Shown here: in pieces, positions 39,282 through 47,854 of the stretch
Layout of the letters: the number at the start of each line of letters is the position of its first letter
Numbering within the stretch: the stretch's first letter is position 1
DNA from: Microcella alkaliphila
Lineage (GTDB): Bacteria > Actinomycetota > Actinomycetes > Actinomycetales > Microbacteriaceae
Reading direction: 5' to 3'
DNA: 64,000 nt
NCBI RefSeq assembly: GCF_004216855.1
Contig: NZ_SGXT01000017.1
Location: 62,001-126,000, forward strand
The notes under the pieces: generated by a model
What the model saw: only the letters and a program-made list of their open reading frames with translations
The model's database searches: none
Told to the model about the DNA's origin: nothing
Position numbers and translations under genes: made by a program

Positions 39282-40208
39282 ATGAGCACTTCGTATCCCT
39301 CGCCCCTCACCCCCGGCCGAACGATCGGGCGCCTCTACGATGAAGTCGAGCGCCTCGGCGGCGCCATTCGAACGCGCGAACTGCACGCGCTGGGCTGGAG
39401 CCGCGCCGGCATCTCGCACCTCCTTGCGCGGCGACAGCTGATCCGGGCTCGGTCCGGGTGGTTCGTTCGACCCGGCACGGCACGCGCCGTCATCCACGCG
39501 GTGCGCGTCGGCGGCCAGTTATCCGGCGCGCACGCACTCGCCGCCCACGGCATCTGGTGTCTCCGAGACGCCACACTCCACGTCCGGGTGCCGCTGAACG
39601 CGTGCCAAATGAGAACGGCGACGAATCCGCGATTGCGGCTGTCACAGCATCCGGATGCTCGTATCGCAGTGCACTGGACGGGCGTCCGCGCGCCGGAGGT
39701 TGGCCCCCGCCCCGTCGTCGCTCCCCTGCTCGACGCCCTGCACGACTACGCGAAAGTCGCACCCCGCGACATGCTGCTCGCCACGGTGGGGGATGTGATC
39801 CACCAGCACCTGGCGGACCGCGCAGCCCTGCTCTCCCGTTTCGGCATCTCGGAGTGGGAGGGAGTTGACGGCGTGTGCGAGTCGGGCACGGAGACGCTCT
39901 TCTTCGTGCGGATGTTGCGCATGGGTTTGCACCCGTGGCGACAAGTCGCCTATCCCGGCATTGGCCGCGTCGACTTCCAGTTCGGTTCACACCTTGTCGT
40001 GGAGGTCGATGGGGCCACCTTTCACGACACCGCCGCTCAGTTCGCGCGCGATCGAGCCAAGGATGCGCTGCTTGCTCAGCGCGGCGTCCGAGTTCTTCGC
40101 TTCAGTCACGACCAGGTGGTCACTGAGTGGAGCAACGTCGCCGAGACGATGCGCGCCGTGACCGCGGTGGCCGCACCCCTCGGCTCGACCCGCTTCGACA
40201 CCCCGTGA
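39282..40208 (+). CDS. AbiEi-like wHTH protein with DUF559/Vsr-type nuclease domain
   Basis: 308 residues. N-terminal half (about 20-110) resembles the AbiEi antitoxin winged helix (IRTRELHALGWSRAGISHLL). C-terminal part (about 200-300) resembles DUF559/Vsr-like restriction-endonuclease folds: ESGTETLFFVRML, then IGRVDFQFGSHLVVEVDG, then FARDRAKDALLAQRGVRVL. That gives the E...D...E-x-D pattern of PD-(D/E)XK enzymes. Such solitary genes are common in actinobacteria and have no known role; there is no adjacent AbiEii toxin. It is bracketed by two copies of a 74-bp palindrome. ATG at 39282. Confidence 0.8.
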   Translation: MSTSYPSPLTPGRTIGRLYDEVERLGGAIRTRELHALGWSRAGISHLLARRQLIRARSGWFVRPGTARAVIHAVRVGGQLSGAHALAAHGIWCLRDATLHVRVPLNACQMRTATNPRLRLSQHPDARIAVHWTGVRAPEVGPRPVVAPLLDALHDYAKVAPRDMLLATVGDVIHQHLADRAALLSRFGISEWEGVDGVCESGTETLFFVRMLRMGLHPWRQVAYPGIGRVDFQFGSHLVVEVDGATFHDTAAQFARDRAKDALLAQRGVRVLRFSHDQVVTEWSNVAETMRAVTAVAAPLGSTRFDTP

Positions 40209-40219
40209 CGCCAAACGTT

Positions 40220-40293
40220 TTCAAGGAGCCAGGCCGGTGGCTGTCGGCGTGTCGACGCCGACACACCGAGCCCGCAACCCCGAGCTCCTTGAA
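40220..40293. repeat. 74-bp palindromic repeat, copy E2
   Basis: Direct-orientation relative of E1: TTCAAGGAG...CTCCTTGAA ends (12-bp arms counting flanks, 40218-40229 and 40284-40295), with GGCGTGTCG at offset 26 and GACAC at offset 40, as in E1. Lies 11 bp after the nuclease-like gene and before the convergent phosphodiesterase stop, so it may also terminate both transcripts. Confidence 0.8.
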
Positions 40294-40306
40294 AAGTGTT
40301 GCCGGG

Positions 40307-41287
40307 CTAGGGACGGAGCGCCTCGCGCGGGAGGTCGGGGTGGTCGGCGAACACCCCGTCGACGCCGGTGGCCGCGACCTCGGCAAACCACGCGTGCCAG
40401 TCGCCGTGGGCCGCGGATGACGCGCCCAGGCGATGCCGCTCGGGCAGGAAGCGGTTCTCGGGGCGCAGGGTCCACGCGTAGACGTCCAGTCCGCGGGCGT
40501 GCGCTCGGGTGACCAGGTCGCGCGACAGGGCGGACGTTTCGACGCTCAGCCCGTGCATCCCGGATTCGGCGAGCGCGTCGAGTCCCGCGTTCGTGCGCTG
40601 CGATTCCCAGCTCGGCGCCGCCCGCCCGCGCGCCGCGACGAGATCGGCGGCCGTGCCGCGCCGCTCGTGCAGGTAGACGAACCGCGCCCGCAGTTCGCGG
40701 CGCCGCAACTCGTCGAGCACGCCCTGCTCGAAGGACTCGACGATGAGCGGCGCCGTTCCCCCGCGTGCGCGCCAGCGGATCACCTCGCGCTCGACCAGCC
40801 GCGCCATGTCGATGCCGACCGAGGCGAAGTACGTCGCGTGCTTGATTTCGAGCACGACGGCGACCGGTCGAGGCGCCGCGTCGAGGATCCGTAGCACGTC
40901 CTCCAGCCGCAGCACGGGGTAGCGGCCGTCGAACCGCGTCGATGCGGGGCGCACGCGCGGCAGCCGCTCGCGGGCGGTCAGCGTCGACAGCTCGGCCCAC
41001 GTGAAGTCTTCCGTGAACCAGCCGGTGAGCTTGTGCCCGTCGACGACGCGCGTCGTGCGGCGGTCGGCGAACTCGGGACGGTCTGCGACGTCAGTGGTGC
41101 CGCCGATCTCGTTCTCGTGGCGCACCACGAGCACTCCGTCGCGGGTCGGCACCACGTCGGGCTCCACCGCGTCCGCGCCGAGGGCGATCGCCAGCTCGTA
41201 CGCGGCGGCGGTGTGCTCGGGGCGGTACCCGCTCGCTCCGCGGTGCGCAATCACCATCGGATGCTCGGGGCGCGTTTCGACAGCCAC
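40307..41287 (-). CDS. Glycerophosphodiester phosphodiesterase
   Basis: 326 residues; hydrolyses glycerophosphodiesters to glycerol-3-phosphate and an alcohol. GDPD barrel motifs: MVIAHRGASGYRPEHT with catalytic His and Arg-Glu, GADAVEPDVVPTRDGVLVVRHE (metal ligands and second His), VVLEIKHATYF and the closing TGVDGVFADHPDL. No signal peptide, so cytoplasmic. GTG at 41287 follows GGTGAGG; the longer frame is an antisense shadow of the next gene. Divergent from the small DUF4190 gene. Confidence 0.93.
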   Translation of the reverse strand: MAVETRPEHPMVIAHRGASGYRPEHTAAAYELAIALGADAVEPDVVPTRDGVLVVRHENEIGGTTDVADRPEFADRRTTRVVDGHKLTGWFTEDFTWAELSTLTARERLPRVRPASTRFDGRYPVLRLEDVLRILDAAPRPVAVVLEIKHATYFASVGIDMARLVEREVIRWRARGGTAPLIVESFEQGVLDELRRRELRARFVYLHERRGTAADLVAARGRAAPSWESQRTNAGLDALAESGMHGLSVETSALSRDLVTRAHARGLDVYAWTLRPENRFLPERHRLGASSAAHGDWHAWFAEVAATGVDGVFADHPDLPREALRP

Positions 41288-41318
41288 CTCACCGAGCGTA
41301 CGCGGTAGCCTCGCGGGC

Positions 41319-41585
41319 ATGAGCGACCCGACGCCCGCGGATCTCCGCCCGCGCCGCCGCACCAACGCGCTCGCGGTCGTCGCGTTCATCCTGGCCCTCC
41401 TCGTCAGCCCGTTCGCCGCCCTCTTCGGCCACATCGCCGCCGGCCAGATCCACCGCTCGGGCGGCGCCGAGCGCGGCGCCCCGCTCGCCTGGACTGCCGT
41501 CGGGCTCGGCTACCTCTGGCTCGCCGGCTGGATCTTCGCCGGAGCCCTCGTCTACCAGGCCTTCACCGCCCCGTTCCCGTCGTGA
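41319..41585 (+). CDS. Small DUF4190-type membrane protein
   Basis: 88 residues with two hydrophobic segments (about 18-42 and 58-82) separated by GHIAAGQIHRSGGAERGAPLA, the typical DUF4190 pattern. Function unknown. ATG at 41319 with a TAGCCT box about 9 bp upstream, suggesting a leaderless mRNA. A second DUF4190-type protein is encoded at 60758-61183. Confidence 0.8.
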   Translation: MSDPTPADLRPRRRTNALAVVAFILALLVSPFAALFGHIAAGQIHRSGGAERGAPLAWTAVGLGYLWLAGWIFAGALVYQAFTAPFPS

Positions 41586-41601
41586 CCGAGGCACCGAAGC
41601 C

Positions 41602-42099
41602 GTGAGCGCCGACCACCTGCCCCTGCGCTGGGGAACTCACCGCGAGCGCGTCGCGATCGGCCTCACCCTCATCGCCGGGGGGCTCGTGCACCTGCAGGCG
41701 GCGAGCACGACGAACCTGTGGCCGCTCGCCGTCGGCTCGGCCGCGCACGCCCTCGGCTGGTTCCTGCTGCCCGCGCGCGCCTGGCGTCGACTGCTGCCGG
41801 TCGCCCCGAGCCTTGGCACCGTCTGGCTGCTGCTCACCGGCCCGCAAGCGCTCTGGACCCTCGCCGTGCCGTACCTCGGTTGGCTGCTCGCCCGCCACCG
41901 CCCCTGGATCTCCCTCATCACCCTCGGTCCGGTGCTACTCGCCGGCGTCGTCGCCGCCGTCGCCTTCCGCGAGTACCCCGGCATGCTGGCCGCCCTCGCG
42001 CTCGGCGCGGTCGTCACCGTCGGATGCTCGTGGTGGGCGGCCGCGCTCGATCGCGCGCCGTCTGCGCGGTCGCGCCCCGCGCATCCAGCCGCTGCATAG
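41602..42099 (+). CDS. Hypothetical multi-pass membrane protein
   Basis: 165 residues, about five hydrophobic helices (ERVAIGLTLIAGGLVHL..., SLGTVWLLLTGPQALWTLAVPYLG, ALALGAVVTVGCSWWA). No recognised domain. GTG start at 41602, 16 bp after the DUF4190 stop, so it is likely in the same transcript. Ends with a short basic, Ala/Pro-rich tail. Confidence 0.65.
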   Translation: MSADHLPLRWGTHRERVAIGLTLIAGGLVHLQAASTTNLWPLAVGSAAHALGWFLLPARAWRRLLPVAPSLGTVWLLLTGPQALWTLAVPYLGWLLARHRPWISLITLGPVLLAGVVAAVAFREYPGMLAALALGAVVTVGCSWWAAALDRAPSARSRPAHPAAA

Positions 42100-42191
42100 C
42101 CGCCACCAGGCGAATCGGGGCCGCACCTCCCTAGAATGGTGATGCCGACCGGCGACAACTCCGACTGGCCGACACCCCTGAAAGAGGACCC

Positions 42192-43004
42192 ATGGCTTCG
42201 ATGTCGAACCCCGCGTTCAACTCCCCCGCCTTCCAGCTGAACCAGACCTCGGCGATTGCGAACCGCGTGACGCCCGCGCCGAGCGCCGAGCAGCTCAACG
42301 AGCTCTACGGCCGCCCCTCGGCGACGCCCGCCGACACCGACCGGATGACCTACGAGGACACCATCCAGAAGGCCGTGGGCGCCTTCGCGATCCTCGCCGT
42401 GGGTGCCGCCATCGGCTGGTTCCTGCCGTTCCTCGCGATCCCCGCCGCGATCGCCGGGTTCGTGCTCGCGCTCGTCAACATCTTCAAGAAGAAGACCGTG
42501 CCGGGGCTCGTGCTGGCCTACGCGGCCGTGCAGGGCGTGTTCGTGGGTGGCATCTCGGCGATCTTCGAGCAGATGTACGCGGGTATCGCCGTGCAGGCGC
42601 TCATCGGTACCGGCGCTGTCTTCGTGACGACGCTGCTGCTGTTCCGCAGCGGCAAGATTCGTGCATCGAAGCGGGCCACCAAGGTGTTCCTCATTGCGAT
42701 GGTCGGCTACGCGCTGTTCTCGCTCATCAACCTGGGACTGATCCTGTTCGGCGCGACTGACCAGCCCTTCGGCCTGCGCACCACCGAGGTCTTCGGCGTC
42801 CCGCTCGGCCTGATTCTCGGCGTCCTCGTCGTGCTGCTCGCCGCCTACTCGCTCGTGCTCGACTTCGACGCCGTCAAGCGTGGCGTCGAGAACGGCGCCC
42901 CGCGTCAGTTCGCCTGGCGCGCGGTGTTCGGCATCGTGCTCACCGTCGTCTGGCTGTACATCGAGATCCTCCGCATCCTCGCCATCCTCCGCGGAGGCGA
43001 GTAG
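42192..43004 (+). CDS. Bax inhibitor-1/YccA family membrane protein
   Basis: 270 residues. A hydrophilic N-terminus of about 60 residues (NPAFNSPAFQLNQ...) and seven hydrophobic helices, with the family's QGVFVGGISAIFEQ and final FDAVKRGVENGAPRQFAWRA near the C-terminal helices. TMBIM-like proteins are proposed Ca2+/H+ channels or stress-related factors; the bacterial role is unsettled. ATG at 42192 with an AAAGAGGA site. Converges with the TPR gene at a hairpin. Confidence 0.92.
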   Translation: MASMSNPAFNSPAFQLNQTSAIANRVTPAPSAEQLNELYGRPSATPADTDRMTYEDTIQKAVGAFAILAVGAAIGWFLPFLAIPAAIAGFVLALVNIFKKKTVPGLVLAYAAVQGVFVGGISAIFEQMYAGIAVQALIGTGAVFVTTLLLFRSGKIRASKRATKVFLIAMVGYALFSLINLGLILFGATDQPFGLRTTEVFGVPLGLILGVLVVLLAAYSLVLDFDAVKRGVENGAPRQFAWRAVFGIVLTVVWLYIEILRILAILRGGE

Positions 43005-43008
43005 TTAC

Positions 43009-43047
43009 GACGGCCTCGAGCGCGACTCAGTCGAGCTCGAGGTCGTC
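43009..43047. terminator. Bidirectional terminator hairpin
   Basis: 13-bp stem with one wobble (43009-43021 with 43035-43047) and a 13-nt loop, between the Bax-inhibitor and TPR genes; it overlaps the last codons of the TPR gene. Confidence 0.6.
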
Positions 43048-43524
43048 AACGTACGACGCGACCGCGCGACCGTACTCCGGAAGCCGCGGGGCAAGCGCTG
43101 ACAGCGCGAGCCTCGCGGCTTCCCCCTTTCTGCCGAGGTCGATGAGGCACAGCGCGGCGAAGGCGGACGCCTGGGCACCCACCTCGTCGTCCTCGACGAA
43201 CGGCTCCAGCAGGGCGAACGCCTCCTCGGCCCGGCCGAGATTGCGCAGGGAGGACGCGAGTTGGATCACGGCACGCTCGCCGTCGGGCGACGGGAGGCCG
43301 GCCGCGAGGGCTGCCTCGTAGAGGGGAACAGCATCCGCCTCGTATCCGAGCGCGTCGCGCAGCGACGCCCGTTCGAACAGGATGCGCGCCACCGGCAGAC
43401 CGTCGACGATCGCGAGCAGGCGCGCGTCGGCCTCCGAAAGTTTCACGTCGTCGTCGAGCTCGTCCCAGAAATGGGCGAGCTCACGGTCGACATCGACCGC
43501 GTCGACGGAATCGACGTCAGCCAC
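43027..43524 (-). CDS. Tetratricopeptide-repeat protein
   Basis: 165 residues, acidic. About residues 50-150 form helical TPR-type repeats (DALGYEADAVPLYEAALAAG, RAVIQLASSLRNLGRAEEAF, AFAALCLIDLGRKGEAARLA), the TPR_5 style common in actinobacteria. No enzymatic motif; a protein-interaction scaffold is the only safe inference. ATG at 43524, 3 bp after the guaA stop, so probably co-transcribed with guaA. Confidence 0.85.
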   Translation of the reverse strand: MADVDSVDAVDVDRELAHFWDELDDDVKLSEADARLLAIVDGLPVARILFERASLRDALGYEADAVPLYEAALAAGLPSPDGERAVIQLASSLRNLGRAEEAFALLEPFVEDDEVGAQASAFAALCLIDLGRKGEAARLALSALAPRLPEYGRAVASYVDDLELD

Positions 43525-43527
43525 GAA

Positions 43528-45105
43528 CTACTCCCATTCAATAGTCCCCGGGGGCTTCGACGTGACGTCGAGCACGACCCGGTTCACACCCTCGACCTCG
43601 TTCGTGATGCGGTTCGAGATGCGGGCGAGCACGTCGTAGGGCAGGCGCGTCCAGTCGGCGGTCATCGCGTCTTCGCTCGACACCGGGCGCAGCACGATCG
43701 GGTGCCCGTAGGTGCGACCGTCGCCCTGCACGCCCACCGAGCGCACGTCGGCGAGCAGCACGACCGGGCACTGCCAGATGGCCGCATCGAGGCCGGCCGC
43801 CGTCAACTCGTGGCGCACGATCGCGTCGGCTTGCCGCAGCAGCTCGAGCCGCTCCTCCGTCACCTCGCCGATGATGCGGATGCCGAGGCCCGGCCCCGGG
43901 AACGGCTGGCGCGCCACAATCGGCTCGGGCAACCCCAGCTCGCGGCCGATCGCGCGCACCTCGTCCTTGAACAGGGTGCGCAGCGGCTCGACCAGCTCAA
44001 ACTCGAGGTCGTCAGGGAGACCCCCGACGTTGTGGTGGCTCTTGATGTTCGCCGTGCCGGTGCCGCCGCCGGACTCGACGACGTCGGGGTAGAGCGTGCC
44101 CTGCACGAGGAACTTCACGGCCTCGCCCTCGCCCTGCGCCTCGAGCACGAGCGCCTCGGCGGCGTTCTCGAACGTGCGGATGAACTCGCGGCCGATGATC
44201 TTGCGCTTCGTTTCTGGGTCGGTGACGCCCGACAGCGCATCCAGGAACTGCTGACGAGCATCCACCGTCACCAGGCGGATGCCCGTGGCGGCCACGTAGT
44301 CTTCCTCGACCTGGCGGCGCTCATCGGCCCGCAACAGCCCGTGATCGACGAAGACGCAGACGAGTTGGTCGCCGACCGCCTCGTGCACGATCGCCGCCGC
44401 GACCGCGCTGTCGACGCCGCCGGACAGCCCGCAGATGACCCGCGCATCCCCGACCTGCTCGCGAATGCGCTCGACCTGCTCGGCGATGACGCTGCCGCTG
44501 TTCCAGTCCGGCGCGATGCCAGCGGCGCGGTGCAGAAAGTTCTCGAGCACGCGCTGGCCGAACTCGGAGTGCTTCACCTCGGGGTGCCACTGCACGCCGT
44601 ACAGCTTCTTCTCGTCGCTCGCGAACGCGGCGACCGGAGTGTCGTCGGTGCTGGCCAGCACGTCGAAACCCTCGGGGGCCTTGGCGACAGAGTCTCCGTG
44701 GCTCATCCAGGTGATCTGGATCTCGGGCTGGTCGGTCAGGAGGCTGCCGCCGTCGCCGACGATGCGGGCGGTGGTGGCGCCGTACTCGCGACGGCCCGTC
44801 TTCGCGACCTCACCGCCGAGCTGCTTCGCCATCACCTGGAAGCCGTAGCAAATGCCCATGACCGGCACGCCAAGTTGCAGAATCGCCGGGTCGAGGTCGG
44901 GCGAGCCCGGCTCGTAGACGCTCGACGGGCCGCCGCTCAAGACAATCGCGGCCGGGTTCTTCGCCGCCACCTCGTCGGCCGAGATGGTGTGCGGCACGAT
45001 CTCGGAGTACACGTTCGCCTCGCGCACCCGTCGCGCGATCAGTTGCGCATACTGGGCGCCGAAGTCGACGACGAGAACCGGGCGGTGATCGGTGCCGGCG
45101 CTCAC
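43528..45105 (-). CDS. guaA: GMP synthase (glutamine-hydrolysing)
   Basis: 525 residues; XMP plus glutamine plus ATP to GMP. Glutaminase domain with nucleophile GICYGFQ and [11 protein letters not shown] pyrophosphatase PP-loop [14 protein letters not shown]-terminal dimerisation domain closing KPPGTIEWE. The GTG at 45105 overlaps the DUF3817 stop (GTGA). Product of the GuaB reaction encoded 4 kb away is its substrate. Confidence 0.97.
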   Translation of the reverse strand: MSAGTDHRPVLVVDFGAQYAQLIARRVREANVYSEIVPHTISADEVAAKNPAAIVLSGGPSSVYEPGSPDLDPAILQLGVPVMGICYGFQVMAKQLGGEVAKTGRREYGATTARIVGDGGSLLTDQPEIQITWMSHGDSVAKAPEGFDVLASTDDTPVAAFASDEKKLYGVQWHPEVKHSEFGQRVLENFLHRAAGIAPDWNSGSVIAEQVERIREQVGDARVICGLSGGVDSAVAAAIVHEAVGDQLVCVFVDHGLLRADERRQVEEDYVAATGIRLVTVDARQQFLDALSGVTDPETKRKIIGREFIRTFENAAEALVLEAQGEGEAVKFLVQGTLYPDVVESGGGTGTANIKSHHNVGGLPDDLEFELVEPLRTLFKDEVRAIGRELGLPEPIVARQPFPGPGLGIRIIGEVTEERLELLRQADAIVRHELTAAGLDAAIWQCPVVLLADVRSVGVQGDGRTYGHPIVLRPVSSEDAMTADWTRLPYDVLARISNRITNEVEGVNRVVLDVTSKPPGTIEWE

Positions 45106-45551
45106 GCGGACGCGCCCTCGGTCGCGGGGCGCGCACGCTGCTCGGCTTCGAGCGACGCGATCAGCGCCTCGACCTCGCGGGGCACCTGGCGCTCGAAGAA
45201 GAACGACAGAAGGGGCACGATGCCGCCCATCGCGATCCACAAGAACTTCCAGAACGGCCAGCGCAGAAGGCGCCACAGCAGGAAGTCGCAGGCGAGGTAC
45301 AGCACGTAGAGCCAGCCGTGCACGGCCAGCAGGAAGATCGACAGGTTGAAGCCCGTCAGCTCGCCCACCGGGGTGAGGGCGAGAAAACCGCTCTCGCCGT
45401 TCAGCTCGATGTCGCTGCCGAGGCCGTAGCGGGTGATCATCATGACCACGAGGCCGAGCAGGAAGGTGCCCGTCAGCACGGAAGAGACCTTGTACACGGC
45501 AAGGGTGCGACGGATCGCGGGGATGTCCTTGGGGCTGGGGCCGATCGCCAT
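45102..45551 (-). CDS. DUF3817 family membrane protein
   Basis: 149 residues with three hydrophobic helices ([59 protein letters not shown]) and the conserved VHGWLY...DFLLWR motif of DUF3817. Commonly next to guaA in actinobacteria. Role unknown. ATG at 45551. Coupled to guaA by GTGA. Confidence 0.87.
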   Translation of the reverse strand: MAIGPSPKDIPAIRRTLAVYKVSSVLTGTFLLGLVVMMITRYGLGSDIELNGESGFLALTPVGELTGFNLSIFLLAVHGWLYVLYLACDFLLWRLLRWPFWKFLWIAMGGIVPLLSFFFERQVPREVEALIASLEAEQRARPATEGASA

Positions 45552-45556
45552 GGCTC

Positions 45557-46366
45557 TCAGTTTAGGGCGGCGGGCTGAGGCTCCGGTGCGCGGGCGGGGT
45601 CGCGGGTGGGCTCATCGTTGCGTGCCCCCTCCGCCGCGTCCTCCTCTACGGCGAGCTGCTTCTCGTACTCGTCGCGTAGCAGGCGCCACCAGAGGTAGAT
45701 GGCGAAGCCGCCGAACAGCACCCACTCGATCGCGTAGAACACGTTCAAGAGGTTCAGCTGACCCTCGATGACGGGCGGCGGCGCCGGAATCGTCGCGAAA
45801 CCCTCGGGCGCCTCGCTCAGCACGAGGTAGCCCAAATAGATCGGGCCGGGTTCGGGCCACACGTTGACAAGGTCGGCGACGGCAATGGCCGTACGCTCGC
45901 CCGCCTCGAAGTTCGACGTCTGCGGCGCCTCACTCGGCACGTAGCGGCCGGTGAGCGTCGCCGCGCCCTGGTCCAGGTTCGGGATGCTCGCCCCCTCGGG
46001 CAGGACCCCCACCGCGACGGCGAGGCTGGCCCCGTCGGCCGTCCTGAGGTGGCGCACCACCCAGTCGCCGTCCCGCGTGCCGTTCACCTCGGTGAGCGTC
46101 TGGCGGCCCGTCATCACGAGCTCATCCCCCTCGACCCACGAGCCGTCCACCGTGACGATGCGGCCGCTCGCGTCGGAGGTCATCACCTGCTGCGGCTCGG
46201 CGAGGTCGACGAGCGGCGTCGGGGTTTCCGTGTCGCGCTCGACCACGATGGCCTCCTCGGCGGCGCGCTCCAGCTGCCACTGGCCCATCGCGGCGAAGAC
46301 GCCGGCGACGGTGAGCGCCAGGATGAGCAGGGCGATCCACTTCGGACGGCGCGCGAGTTTCCACAC
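45557..46366 (-). CDS. SURF1 family cytochrome oxidase assembly protein
   Basis: 269 residues. Two membrane segments (about 11-29 and 222-240) enclose an extracytoplasmic loop, the SURF1/Shy1 topology. Motifs: [12 protein letters not shown] after the first helix and [21 protein letters not shown] at the second. Aids heme a insertion or assembly of cytochrome c oxidase. GTG start at 46366. Five bp before the DUF3817 gene, so SURF1-DUF3817-guaA-TPR probably form one transcript. Confidence 0.9.
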   Translation of the reverse strand: MWKLARRPKWIALLILALTVAGVFAAMGQWQLERAAEEAIVVERDTETPTPLVDLAEPQQVMTSDASGRIVTVDGSWVEGDELVMTGRQTLTEVNGTRDGDWVVRHLRTADGASLAVAVGVLPEGASIPNLDQGAATLTGRYVPSEAPQTSNFEAGERTAIAVADLVNVWPEPGPIYLGYLVLSEAPEGFATIPAPPPVIEGQLNLLNVFYAIEWVLFGGFAIYLWWRLLRDEYEKQLAVEEDAAEGARNDEPTRDPARAPEPQPAALN

Positions 46367-46442
46367 GGCTTACATTCTGCCGGGTACGACTGTGGCGGGG
46401 CTGAGCCGGAAGCCGTGAGCCCCCTCGCGGGCGCCTGCCGCG

Positions 46443-47561
46443 CTAGCGCGAGTGGTACGGCGCGACGACGACCTCGACGCGCTGGAACTCCTTCAGGTCG
46501 GAGTACCCCGTTGTCGCCAACGAGCGACGCAGCGCGCCCATGAGATTCACCTGGCCGTCAGCGTGTCGCGACGGGCCGAACATGAGCTGCTCGAGCGGCG
46601 CGAGCTGGTCAACCGCGACACGGTTGCCGCGGGGAAGCTCGGAGTGGTGCGCCTCGGCGCCCCAGTGCCACCCTCGACCGGGTGCGTCGGTCGCCTTCGC
46701 GAGTGCGGAACCGAGCATGACCGCATCCGCCCCCATGGCGACCGCCTTGACGATGTCGCCGCTCGTGCCGAGGCCGCCGTCGGCGATGACGTGCACGTAG
46801 CGGCCGCCCGACTCGTCCATGTAGTCGCGGCGGGCGGCGGCGACGTCACTCACGGCCGTGGCCATCGGGGCGTGGATGCCGAGGCTCAGGCGCGTGGTGC
46901 TTGCCGCCCCGCCGCCGAAGCCGACCAGCACACCCGCGGCGCCCGTGCGCATGAGGTGCAGCGCCGCGGTATAGGTGGCGGCGCCGCCGACGATGACGGG
47001 CACGTCGAGCTCGTAGATGAACTTCTTGAGGTTCAGGGGCTCGCGGTCGCGGGCGACGTGCTCGGCGCTCACCGTCGTGCCGCGAATCACGAACAGGTCG
47101 ACGCCGGCGTCGACGACGTCTTGGAAATGTTCCTGGGTGCGCTGCGGGCTGAGTGCGCCGGCGACCGGCACCCCCGCCTCGCGAATCTCGGCGAGGCGCT
47201 GGCGAATGAGCTCCGGCTTGATCGGCTCGGCGTAGATGCGCTGCATCTCGGCGGTCGCCGCGGCCGGGTCAAGCTGACGGATGCGTTCGAGCTCGGCGTC
47301 GGCATCCTCGTAGCGGGTCCAGAGGCCTTCGAGGTCGAGAACGCCGAGACCGCCGAGGCGTCCCATGGCAATGGCCGTCGCGGGGCTGACCACCGAGTCC
47401 ATGGGGGCGGCGATCACCGGGGTGTCGAAGGTGAAGGCATCGATCGTCCACGTCAACGACACGACCTCGGGGTCGCGCGTGCGGCGGCTCGGCACCACCG
47501 CAATGTCGTCGAAGGAGTACGCCCTGCGCGCCCGCTTGGCCCGACCGATCTCGATTTCCAT
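46443..47561 (-). CDS. guaB3: GuaB3 family IMP dehydrogenase-related protein
   Basis: 372 residues. IMPDH/GMPR TIM barrel without CBS domains: YSFDDIAVVPSRRTRDPE, PVIAAPMDSVVSP, VHVIADGGLGTSGDIVKA. In the active-site loop the sequence is VGFGGGAASTTR where true IMPDH has [12 protein letters not shown], so the catalytic Cys is Ser. Function in actinobacteria is unsettled; cyanobacterial GuaB3 is reported as a GMP reductase. The ATG at 47561 is chosen over the adjacent GTG. A TAGGCT box lies 10 bp upstream and a 22-bp tandem repeat occupies the expected -35 region. Confidence 0.9.
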   Translation of the reverse strand: MEIEIGRAKRARRAYSFDDIAVVPSRRTRDPEVVSLTWTIDAFTFDTPVIAAPMDSVVSPATAIAMGRLGGLGVLDLEGLWTRYEDADAELERIRQLDPAAATAEMQRIYAEPIKPELIRQRLAEIREAGVPVAGALSPQRTQEHFQDVVDAGVDLFVIRGTTVSAEHVARDREPLNLKKFIYELDVPVIVGGAATYTAALHLMRTGAAGVLVGFGGGAASTTRLSLGIHAPMATAVSDVAAARRDYMDESGGRYVHVIADGGLGTSGDIVKAVAMGADAVMLGSALAKATDAPGRGWHWGAEAHHSELPRGNRVAVDQLAPLEQLMFGPSRHADGQVNLMGALRRSLATTGYSDLKEFQRVEVVVAPYHSR

Positions 47562-47579
47562 CACCCGGCAAGCCTATCG

Positions 47580-47656
47580 GGCGGGGTGCAGGCTGGCGGG
47601 GGGCGGGGTGCAGGCTGGCGGGGGGCGGGGTGCAGGCTGGCGGGGGGCGGGGTGCA
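47580..47656. repeat. 22-bp tandem repeat, about 3.5 copies
   Basis: The unit GGCGGGGTGCAGGCTGGCG plus GGG is repeated at 47580-47601, 47602-47623 and 47624-47645, followed by a half copy to 47656. No divergence between copies. It starts 19 bp upstream of the guaB3 ATG, in the promoter region. The rest of the 290-bp gap to 47854 is GC-rich sequence with the palindrome at 47793-47830 and no convincing gene. Confidence 0.95.
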
Positions 47657-47792
47657 CGCGGCATCGAGCCCTCGCGCCAGCCCCCGCCGCACCGCACTGC
47701 GCTCACTGCCGCCCCGCCCCGCGGCCGCTGCCGCCCTTCCCCACGCTCGCTTCCGCCCTGCCCACGGTCCTGCGCCGCGACCCCGCGCGTTT

Positions 47793-47830
47793 GGTGCGGT
47801 ACTGCACGTTCGAACGTGCAGTGTTGCACC
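47793..47830. repeat. 38-bp palindromic element, copy P1
   Basis: GGTGC, 11 nt, TTCGAA, 11 nt, GCACC. The inner 22 bp (47801-47822) are a perfect palindrome. Copy P2 (48931-48968) has identical ends, centre and spacing but different, still-complementary stems. Lies 24 bp past the stop of the nuclease-like gene at 47855. Confidence 0.8.
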
Positions 47831-47854
47831 GGAGGGACCGTGTGCCCGAGAGAC

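Noticed and set aside
46390-46430. Hairpin (GGGGCT/AGCCCC) after guaB3
   Set aside because: Only six paired outer bases and an irregular interior; too weak to list as a terminator without folding energies.
47580-47656. Possible CRISPR-like array
   Set aside because: The 22-bp units are directly adjacent with no spacers, and there are no cas genes.
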